From positions 62,001 through 126,000 of the forward strand of contig JAGWBJ010000002.1 of assembly GCA_021295955.1 (NCBI GenBank): a stretch of DNA of 64,000 nt, written 5' to 3'. Shown here piece by piece: positions 58,248-64,000 of the stretch (position 1 is the first letter of the stretch; each line of letters begins with the position of its first letter). Under the pieces are notes generated by a model. That model had not been told where the DNA came from. It worked only from the letters and a program-made list of their open reading frames with translations, and searched no databases. The position numbers and the translations under genes were made by a program. The stretch is from Dehalococcoidia bacterium (GTDB lineage Bacteria > Chloroflexota > Dehalococcoidia > Lucifugimonadales > JAGWBF01).

Positions 58248-59624
58248 ATGAGCATCCTCATCAAGAACGGACGCATCATCACGGCGGTGGACGACTACGT
58301 GGCCGACATCCTGGTGGACGGCAACGTGATCCGCACCATCGGGACCGACCTGACGGCCGACGCGGATACGACCATAGACGCCTCGGGCAAGTACGTGATC
58401 CCCGGGGGTATCGACCCCCACACCCACCTGGACTTCCCCTTCGGCGGCACCATCAGCTCCGACGACTTCCGGACCGGGACCATCGCCGCCGCTGCCGGGG
58501 GCACGACCAGCATAGTCGACTTCGCGGTGCAGCAGCGGGGCCACGCCCTGTCCGAGTCCCTGGACATCTGGCACGCCAAGGCCGAGGGGAAGGCCGCCAT
58601 CGACTACGGCTTCCACATGATCATCCTGGACCTGCCCGACAGCCGCATCCCCGAGATGGACGAGATGGTCCGCCAGGGCGTGACCAGCTTCAAGATGTTC
58701 ATGGCCTACCCCGGCGCCGTGATGGTGGACGACACCACCATCTTCAAGGCCCTGACCCGGGCCTCGGACAACGGCGCCTTCGTGTGCCTCCACGCCGAGC
58801 ACGGCCTGATGATCGACGTGCTGGTCAAGCAGGCGCTGGCCGAGGGCAAGACGGCGCCCAAGTACCACGCCATCACCCGCCCGCCCGAGGCCGAGGCCGA
58901 AGCCACTCACCGGGCCATCAGCATGGCCGAGGTGGCCGGGGCGCCCGTCTACTTCGTCCACCTGAGCTGCTCCGAGGCGCTCCAGGAGGTCCAGGCGGCC
59001 CGGGCCAGCCAGAAGTACGTGTACGCCGAAACGTGCCCCCACTACCTGGCCCTGGACGATAGCCGATACGACCAGGAGGGGTTCGAGGGCGCCAAGTACG
59101 TCCTCACCCCGCCCCTGAGGGAGCAGTGGCACCAGGACGAGCTGTGGAAGGGGTTGCGAGCGGACGACCTTCAGGTCGTCTCCACCGACCACTGCGCCTT
59201 CCGGTTCGCGGACCAGAAGTCCGCGGGCAGAAACGACTTCTCCAAGATACCCAACGGCGGCCCCGGAATAGAACACCGGCTGGCAGTGCTGTACACCCTC
59301 GGGGTATGCACGGGCCGGATCAGCATGAACCGTCTGGTGGAGATCTTCTCCACCACTGCGGCCAAGCTGTTCGGCCTGTTCCCGCGCAAGGGCACCATCG
59401 CCGTGGGCAGCGACGCCGACTTAGTGGTTATCGACCCCGACAAGGAGACCACCATAAGCGTCAAGACCCACCACATGAACATCGACTATAATATGTACGA
59501 AGGCATGAAGATGAAGGGGATGCCCGACGTGGTGCTCTCCCACGGAAACCTGGTTATCCAGGACGGGCAGTACGTAGGCAGCCCCGGCCAGGGCCGCTTC
59601 CTGAAACGCGGCACCCACAAGTAG
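58248..59624 (+). CDS. hydA: Dihydropyrimidinase / D-hydantoinase
   Basis: A 458-residue enzyme that opens dihydrouracil/dihydrothymine or hydantoin rings. ATG 58248 follows AAGGAGG. All metal-site residues are present: His58 and His60 (IDPHTH), carboxylated Lys149 (SFKMFMAYPG), His182 (LHAEHG), His238 (FVHLSC) and Asp314 (VSTDHCAF). YVYAETCPHYLALD is the family's substrate-binding segment. The next gene, a carbamoyl-amide hydrolase, would take the product one step further, so the pair covers steps two and three of reductive pyrimidine degradation. No dihydropyrimidine dehydrogenase lies in the window. Confidence 0.93.
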   Translation: MSILIKNGRIITAVDDYVADILVDGNVIRTIGTDLTADADTTIDASGKYVIPGGIDPHTHLDFPFGGTISSDDFRTGTIAAAAGGTTSIVDFAVQQRGHALSESLDIWHAKAEGKAAIDYGFHMIILDLPDSRIPEMDEMVRQGVTSFKMFMAYPGAVMVDDTTIFKALTRASDNGAFVCLHAEHGLMIDVLVKQALAEGKTAPKYHAITRPPEAEAEATHRAISMAEVAGAPVYFVHLSCSEALQEVQAARASQKYVYAETCPHYLALDDSRYDQEGFEGAKYVLTPPLREQWHQDELWKGLRADDLQVVSTDHCAFRFADQKSAGRNDFSKIPNGGPGIEHRLAVLYTLGVCTGRISMNRLVEIFSTTAAKLFGLFPRKGTIAVGSDADLVVIDPDKETTISVKTHHMNIDYNMYEGMKMKGMPDVVLSHGNLVIQDGQYVGSPGQGRFLKRGTHK

Positions 59625-59678
59625 GCACAGGGATCCGACCACCTCCGGAGCGCCGCCGACCGGCGACGCGGCATCATG

Positions 59679-59727
59679 CCCCCGCCACAAGGCGGGGGTA
59701 ATGGTGAGAGCGGGGGTAATGGCGAGA
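59679..59727 (+). repeat. Hairpin and 18-bp tandem repeat between hydA and the amidase gene
   Basis: CCCCCGCC (59679-59686), loop ACAA, GGCGGGGG (59691-59698) form a strong hairpin without a T-run. Overlapping it, an 18-bp unit GCGGGGGTAATGGTGAGA occurs twice (59692-59709 and 59710-59727, one mismatch), placing GAGAG just before the next ATG. Confidence 0.6.
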
Positions 59728-59735
59728 GAAAGAAC

Positions 59736-60605
59736 ATGCCCAGAGTTGTCCGGGGAGGGCTCATCCAGGCTGCCGCAGGCGAGGACGCTTCCCAACCGCC
59801 GGAGCGCCTGTGGAAGATGATGCTGGAGAAGCACGTGGCCCTGATCGAAGAGGCCGCCGGCATGGGCGTGCAGGTCCTGTGCCTACAGGAGCTGTTCACC
59901 GGCCCCTACTTCCCCGCCGAGCAGGACGCCCGGTGGTACGGCACGGCGGAGAGCGTCCCCGACGGCCCGACGGTGCGCGCCATGCGGGACCTCGCCAGGG
60001 CCCACGGAATGGTCATGGTCGTCCCCGTCTACGAAGAGGAGATGCCGGGAGTCTTCTACAATACCGCCGCCGTCCTGGACTCCGACGGGACGTACCTGGG
60101 CAAGTACCGCAAGACCCACATTCCCCACCTCGAGCCCGGCTTCTGGGAGAAGTTCTACTTCCGCCCGGGGAACCTGGGGTACCCAGTCTTCCATACCAGG
60201 GTCGCGGATATCGGGGTGTACATCTGCTATGACCGCCACTTTCCCGAGGGCGCCCGGGCGCTGGGGCTCAACGGCGCCGAGATCGTCTTCAACCCCTCCG
60301 CCACCGTAGCCGGCCTCTCCGAGTACCTGTGGGAGCTGGAGCAGCCGGCCCACGCCGTGGCGTCGGGCTACTTCGTGGGCGCCGTCAACCGTGTGGGCAG
60401 GGAGGCTCCCTGGAACATCGGCGAGTTCTATGGCAGCAGCTACTTCTGCAACCCCAGGGGGCAGATCATCGCCCAGGCCTCCAGGGACAGGGACCAGGTG
60501 CTCGTGGCCGACATGGACCTGGACGAGATCCGGGAGGTCCGGTCCACGTGGCAGTTCTTTCGGGACCGGCGTCCCGAAACCTACGGGGGCCTGGTGGCGC
60601 CGTGA
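59736..60605 (+). CDS. Carbon-nitrogen hydrolase (beta-ureidopropionase / N-carbamoyl-amide hydrolase type)
   Basis: A 289-residue nitrilase-superfamily amidase. ATG 59736 gives MPRVVRGGLIQAAAGEDAS; the frame is open upstream but crosses the repeats. The catalytic triad is Glu52 (LCLQELFTGPYF), Lys126 (KYRKTHIPH) and Cys164 (VYICYDRHFPEGAR). EPGFWEKFYFRPG and NRVGREAPWNIGEFYGSSYF match the beta-ureidopropionase / N-carbamoylputrescine amidase group. Placed after hydA, its likely substrate is N-carbamoyl-beta-alanine or a related ureido acid. N-carbamoylputrescine is the main alternative. Confidence 0.88.
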   Translation: MPRVVRGGLIQAAAGEDASQPPERLWKMMLEKHVALIEEAAGMGVQVLCLQELFTGPYFPAEQDARWYGTAESVPDGPTVRAMRDLARAHGMVMVVPVYEEEMPGVFYNTAAVLDSDGTYLGKYRKTHIPHLEPGFWEKFYFRPGNLGYPVFHTRVADIGVYICYDRHFPEGARALGLNGAEIVFNPSATVAGLSEYLWELEQPAHAVASGYFVGAVNRVGREAPWNIGEFYGSSYFCNPRGQIIAQASRDRDQVLVADMDLDEIREVRSTWQFFRDRRPETYGGLVAP

Positions 60606-60624
60606 ACGAGGAGTTTGCGGAACG

Positions 60625-61620
60625 ATGACGAATAGAGGGACTATATTCTCGGGTATGCGCCCCACGGGACGCCTGCACATCGGCAACTACCTGGGGGCCC
60701 TGACCAACTGGGTGGACCTTCAGGCCGACTACGACTGCATATACTGCGCGGTCGATGTCCACGCCCTGACCACCCTCGACTCTCCCGAAGACGTCAGGGC
60801 GATACGGCCCAACATTCGCGAGATGGTCCTGGACTGGCTGGCGGCGGGGCTGGACCCCGAGCGGAGCATCATCTTCGTCCAGTCCCAAGTCCCCGAGGTC
60901 CTCACCCTGCACACCCTGCTCAGCATGGTGACCCCCCTGGGCTGGCTGATGCGCGTCCCCACCTTCAAGGAGAAGGTGCGGCAGATGAGCGAGACAGAGG
61001 AGAGCGTCAACTACGGGCTGGTGGGATACCCGGTCCTTCAGACCGCCGACATCATCCTGTACAAGGCCAACGCGGTACCCGTGGGCGAGGACCAGCTCCC
61101 CCACCTGGAGCTGGCCCGGGAGATCGTGCGACGGTTCAACAACATGTTCGGCCCCACCTTTCCCGAGCCCCAGGCCAAGCTCACCGAGGTGCCCATGATC
61201 CGGGGCCTGGACGGCCAGCAGAAGATGAGCAAGAGCCTGGACAACCACATCGACATCGCCTTCACACCCGAGGAGACCGTCAAGCGCGTGCGCACGGCGT
61301 TCACCGACCCGCAGCGCACCAAGCGGGACATCCCCGGCAGGCCCGACATCTGCAACGTGTACTCCCTGCACAAGATATTCAACCCGGGCGATGTCGACAC
61401 GGTCCATGAGGAGTGCACCACCGCCGCCCGGGGGTGCGTGGACTGCAAAATGCACCTGGCCGAGGGGATAAACCGCTCCCTGGAGGGCCTCAGGGAGCGT
61501 CGCCGGGAGCTGGAGGCCCGTCCGGGGTACGTGGATGACGTGCTGGAAGAGGGAGCCAGGAAGGCCAAGGCCATAGGAAGGGAGACCATCGCCGAGGTCA
61601 TGGGCAAGATGGGTCTCTGA
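60625..61620 (+). CDS. trpS: Tryptophanyl-tRNA synthetase
   Basis: A 331-residue class I synthetase that charges tRNA-Trp. ATG 60625 follows GAGGAG at 60608-60613. The HIGH-like motif is HIGN (residues 18-21 in PTGRLHIGNYLG) and the KMSKS loop is at 200-204 (GQQKMSKSLDNH). VGYPVLQTADIILYKANAVPVGEDQ is the tryptophan/ATP pocket region. It starts 19 bp after the amidase stop and overlaps the next gene by one base, so an essential gene is embedded in a catabolic operon. Its tRNA lies at 46599-46673. Confidence 0.95.
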   Translation: MTNRGTIFSGMRPTGRLHIGNYLGALTNWVDLQADYDCIYCAVDVHALTTLDSPEDVRAIRPNIREMVLDWLAAGLDPERSIIFVQSQVPEVLTLHTLLSMVTPLGWLMRVPTFKEKVRQMSETEESVNYGLVGYPVLQTADIILYKANAVPVGEDQLPHLELAREIVRRFNNMFGPTFPEPQAKLTEVPMIRGLDGQQKMSKSLDNHIDIAFTPEETVKRVRTAFTDPQRTKRDIPGRPDICNVYSLHKIFNPGDVDTVHEECTTAARGCVDCKMHLAEGINRSLEGLRERRRELEARPGYVDDVLEEGARKAKAIGRETIAEVMGKMGL

Positions 61621-62426
61621 TGGGCCTTCCCCACGGCTCCACGGGAGCCCCGGCCCTGGACGTGGCGGTGACCGCGGCCCGCCGGGCCGGCGCCGTGCTT
61701 GCGGAGCGGTTTCACGGTCCCATGGCGATCACCTACAAGGGCCCGTACAACCCCGTCACCGACGCCGACCTGATGGCCGAGAAGGCGTGCCTTGAGGTCC
61801 TTCGCGACGAGTTCCCCTCCTCCGGCATCCTGTCCGAGGAGTCGGAGCCGGTGTCCGGCGAGTCGGGCTACACCTGGGTGGTGGACCCACTGGACGGGAC
61901 CCGCAACTACACGGCCGGCATACCCCACTTCGCGGTGGTCGTCGCCCTGGCCCGGGGCAGCCAGGTGCTCCTTGGAGTCACCCACGACCCCCTCCTGGAC
62001 GAGACGTTCACGGCCCAGTCCGGCGGTCCGGCGCTGCTCAACGGGGCGCCCATCTCGGTCTCGCCCAAGGAGGAGATATCGGGCTCCGTCCTGGCCTTCG
62101 ACATGGGGTATGCCTCGGAGCGGGCCCTTCACGCGCTGCAAATGGTCACCTCCATGTGGCCCGAGTTCCAGAGCCTGCGCCTGATGGGCTCCGCCGCCCT
62201 GGGGCTGGCCTACGCCGCCTGCGGCAGGGTCGACCTGTACTTCCACCACCATGTGTCCCCGTGGGACATCGCCTCGGGCCTGCTCCTGGTCGCAGCCGCC
62301 GGGGGCCGCACCGTCACCCGCAGCGGGGGCCCCGCGGACCTGGACAGCGGCAGCGTGATAGCCGCCGGCCCATCGCTGGTGGACGCTTTCCTCGCCGCCA
62401 CCGAGGGCGCCGCATGGAGGAGATAG
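61620..62426 (+). CDS. Inositol monophosphatase-family phosphatase
   Basis: A 268-residue Mg-dependent, lithium-sensitive-type phosphatase. The ATG shares its A with the trpS stop (TGATG). Metal ligands: Glu73/Glu74 (LSEESEP), Asp89 and Asp92 (VVDPLDGTRNY) and the WDIASG motif (Asp216). The family covers inositol-1-phosphate, histidinol-phosphate, fructose bisphosphate and PAP phosphatases; the choice cannot be made from sequence. Confidence 0.88.
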   Translation: MGLPHGSTGAPALDVAVTAARRAGAVLAERFHGPMAITYKGPYNPVTDADLMAEKACLEVLRDEFPSSGILSEESEPVSGESGYTWVVDPLDGTRNYTAGIPHFAVVVALARGSQVLLGVTHDPLLDETFTAQSGGPALLNGAPISVSPKEEISGSVLAFDMGYASERALHALQMVTSMWPEFQSLRLMGSAALGLAYAACGRVDLYFHHHVSPWDIASGLLLVAAAGGRTVTRSGGPADLDSGSVIAAGPSLVDAFLAATEGAAWRR

Positions 62427-62496
62427 GCACGCGGCCGGCGCCGGCATTTCGGCAACCGGCAGTCACGAGATATCCAGTACACAACAAGGAGGGGGC

Positions 62497-63045
62497 ATGG
62501 CCCGGTTACCAAACCTAGCGCGAGAGGACCTCAAGCCCGAAGACCAGAAACACGTCGACGCCATAGTCGGGACCCGGGGCGGCATCAGGGGGCCCTTCGG
62601 AGTCCTCCTGCATAGCCCGGACCTGGCCTCCAGGGTGGCGGCCACCGGAGCCTACGTGCGTTTCGAGGGGGAGATACCCAACGCCCTGAGAGAGGTGGCC
62701 ATTCTGGTGACCGGCCGGGAGATCGAGAACCAGTACGAGTTCAGCGCCCACGCCCGCCTGGCCCGGGAGGCCGGGGTCTCGGAGGAGACCATCCAGGCCA
62801 TCGTCCAAGGCGAGGACCCCGACGGGCTTGCGGGCGACGAGCAGATCGTAGCCCGGTATGCCCGGGAGCTGGTGAGGGACCACGGCGTGGCCGACGCCAC
62901 CTACCAAGCCGTCGAAGGCCGGTTTGGCGTCCAGGGAACGGTCGACCTGACCGTGCTCATCGGCCACTACGTCCTCGTGGGGATGGTCCTCTCGGCCTTC
63001 CAGGTGGACCTGCTGCCAGGGATGCAGCCGGAGCTGCCCTTGTAG
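62497..63045 (+). CDS. Carboxymuconolactone decarboxylase-family protein
   Basis: A 182-residue protein of the CMD/AhpD fold. ATG 62497 follows AAGGAGGGGG. The core REVAILVTGREIENQYEFSAHARLAREAGVSEETI is the family's central helix pair. It lacks the CxxC of AhpD peroxidases, having EFSAH in that place, so it fits the decarboxylase-like branch. It could act on a lactone or be a redox-independent relative. It lies 70 bp after the phosphatase gene. Confidence 0.85.
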   Translation: MARLPNLAREDLKPEDQKHVDAIVGTRGGIRGPFGVLLHSPDLASRVAATGAYVRFEGEIPNALREVAILVTGREIENQYEFSAHARLAREAGVSEETIQAIVQGEDPDGLAGDEQIVARYARELVRDHGVADATYQAVEGRFGVQGTVDLTVLIGHYVLVGMVLSAFQVDLLPGMQPELPL

Positions 63046-63078
63046 ACAGAGAGCCACGGTGGCCTCGGCCGTGCGTTA

Positions 63079-63108
63079 TTGACCGCCTCGTACCAACGGG
63101 ACTATAAT
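63079..63108 (+). promoter_or_regulatory. Promoter of purF, leaderless geometry
   Basis: TTGACC (63079-63084), 18-bp spacer, TATAAT (63103-63108). The GTG start lies 9 nt after the -10, so the transcript would begin at or within a few bases of the start codon. No ribosome site is present. Confidence 0.65.
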
Positions 63109-63117
63109 AGGGCCCTC

Positions 63118-64000
63118 GTGAGCACGGCGACGGGCGCTCCCCAGCCTGGGACTTTGCTCGACCACCCCCGTGAAGAGTGTGGTGTGGTGGGCGTGTACAC
63201 GCCTGGGGGCGACGCCAGCCGCATAGCCTTCTTCGGGCTTTTCGCCCTCCAACACCGGGGACAGGAGAGCGCCGGCATAGCCACCTCCGACGGCCGGTCT
63301 CTCAGGGTCCATACCGACATGGGCCTGGTCACCCAGATATTCCGCGAGGAGGAGTTGTATCCCCTCGCCGGAGACATGGCCATAGGCCACACCCGCTACT
63401 CCACCACAGGCTCCAGCCAGGAGTGCAACGCCCAGCCTCTCCTCGTCCATGGGGTCCACGGGGAGCTGGCCCTGGGACACAACGGCAACGTGGTCAACGC
63501 CCTGGACCTGCGGCGGCAGCTCCGGAACCAGTGGGGCTGCAACTTCACCACCACCACCGACTCGGAGGTCATCGCCTATCTGCTGGCCAACGCTCCGGGC
63601 GAGACCTGGGAGGAACGGACCCAGTACTGCCAGAGGACCCTGCAGGGCGCCTTCTCGGTGGTCGTGCTGACCCACGACACCCTCATAGGGATGCGCGACC
63701 CCTTGGGGGTCCGGCCGATGTGCATAGGACGGCTCGACAGCGGCTGGGTGATCGCTTCGGAGACCTGCGCTCTGGACCATCTGGGCGCCACCCTGCTGCG
63801 GGAGGTGGAGCCGGGTGAGACAGTTATAGTCGACTCCAAGGGCATGACCTCCCACAAGAGGCCCGGGACGAATGGCCGCCGAGCCCTGTGCGTCTTCGAG
63901 CTGATCTACTTCGCCCGCCCCGACAGCGTGCTGGACGACACCCTGGTCTACTCGAGCCGGCTGCAGATGGGCGCTCAGCTCGCCGTGGAGCACCCCGTGG
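63118..64000 (+). CDS. purF: Amidophosphoribosyltransferase, partial (runs off the right edge)
   Basis: First step of de novo purine synthesis: it transfers glutamine nitrogen to PRPP. The open frame starts at GTG 63118 and is uninterrupted to the end of the window (294 codons). After a propeptide of about 20 residues comes the N-terminal nucleophile Cys21 in REECGVVGVYTPGG. FGLFALQHRGQESAGIATSDG, AIGHTRYSTTGSSQECNAQP, GHNGNVVN and GMRDPLGVRPMCIG are the glutaminase-domain landmarks, followed by the start of the phosphoribosyl part (VFELIYFARPDSVLDD). The propeptide suggests a self-processed enzyme of the B. subtilis type, whose mature form binds an iron-sulfur cluster; the cysteines for that lie outside the window. 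Confidence 0.95.
   Translation, partial: MSTATGAPQPGTLLDHPREECGVVGVYTPGGDASRIAFFGLFALQHRGQESAGIATSDGRSLRVHTDMGLVTQIFREEELYPLAGDMAIGHTRYSTTGSSQECNAQPLLVHGVHGELALGHNGNVVNALDLRRQLRNQWGCNFTTTTDSEVIAYLLANAPGETWEERTQYCQRTLQGAFSVVVLTHDTLIGMRDPLGVRPMCIGRLDSGWVIASETCALDHLGATLLREVEPGETVIVDSKGMTSHKRPGTNGRRALCVFELIYFARPDSVLDDTLVYSSRLQMGAQLAVEHPV

Noticed and set aside
441-64000. Long open frames on the strand opposite or shifted from real genes (for example 1560-2984 plus, 14216-16291 minus, 16186-18021 minus, 55114-57189 plus)
   Set aside because: They are rich in Gly, Arg, Pro, His and Ala, carry no family motif, and mirror well-supported genes. High GC depletes stop codons and creates such shadows.

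Overview
This 64 kb window is GC-rich chromosomal DNA (by eye roughly two thirds G+C) from a bacterium that most resembles a Chloroflexota member of the Dehalococcoidia/SAR202 type. That placement is an inference. It rests on five FMN/F420-type luciferase-like (LLM) oxidoreductases, lipoproteins carrying long Pro/Thr/Glu/Ala linkers, hydantoinase and amidohydrolase paralogues, CaiB/BaiF CoA transferase, and frequent GTG/TTG starts behind strong Shine-Dalgarno sequences. Most transcription units begin with a readable promoter of the form TTGAC(A/C/G), 16-18 bp, TAnAnT. There is no rRNA, CRISPR array, transposase or integrase.

Layout. 1-4.2 kb (minus): a branched-chain amino-acid-type ABC uptake locus (partial permease plus binding lipoprotein), an LLM oxidoreductase and a DAO-family FAD enzyme. 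4.2-7.7 kb (plus): two translationally coupled metallopeptidase-fold proteins that appear to have lost metal ligands. 7.7-9.9 kb (minus): an isolated low-GC gene for a large P-loop (STAND/NACHT-like) ATPase, probably acquired. 10.1-18 kb: a dihydropyrimidinase-family amidohydrolase, a frameshifted small gene behind a palindromic promoter, an MpaB/DUF2236 oxygenase and the hyuA-hyuB hydantoinase/oxoprolinase pair. 18-22.7 kb: an hpnB-like glycosyltransferase, a zinc-ribbon/PQQ-propeller membrane protein, a sugar-phosphate-isomerase-like TIM barrel and a RidA-family protein. 22.7-31.2 kb (minus): a four-gene MacB/LolCDE-like ABC operon with two giant FtsX permeases and two ATPases.

31.4-39.2 kb (plus) is a nine-gene run that looks catabolic: three LLM oxidoreductases, a SnoaL-like protein, an aldo/keto reductase, three amidohydrolase-2 enzymes and a cupin. 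39.2-46.4 kb (minus) holds an MFS drug/proton antiporter, a CoA transferase, a flavin-halogenase-like enzyme with a small extra C-terminal domain, another LLM enzyme, an alpha/beta hydrolase and a cupin. 46.5-48.7 kb carries three tRNA genes (Trp, Arg, Ala) with a terminator, then cysK-surE. 48.9-53 kb holds two divergent lipoproteins with low-complexity linkers. 53.1-56.7 kb is a heterodimeric ABC exporter with one degenerate ATP site. 56.9-63 kb holds a split TPP decarboxylase, dihydropyrimidinase, a carbamoyl-amide hydrolase, trpS, an inositol-phosphatase-family gene and a carboxymuconolactone-decarboxylase-family gene. purF, which looks leaderless, runs off the right edge.

Taken together, the window mixes housekeeping genes (trpS, purF, surE, cysK, tRNAs) with a large set of enzymes for opening and oxidising cyclic amides and other heterocyclic or aromatic organic matter. 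Hydantoinase and ureidopropionase-type enzymes would handle pyrimidine- or hydantoin-like rings. LLM oxygenases, amidohydrolases and CoA transferase would handle other rings and acids. Exporters and binding proteins provide transport. The substrates are not deducible from sequence alone.
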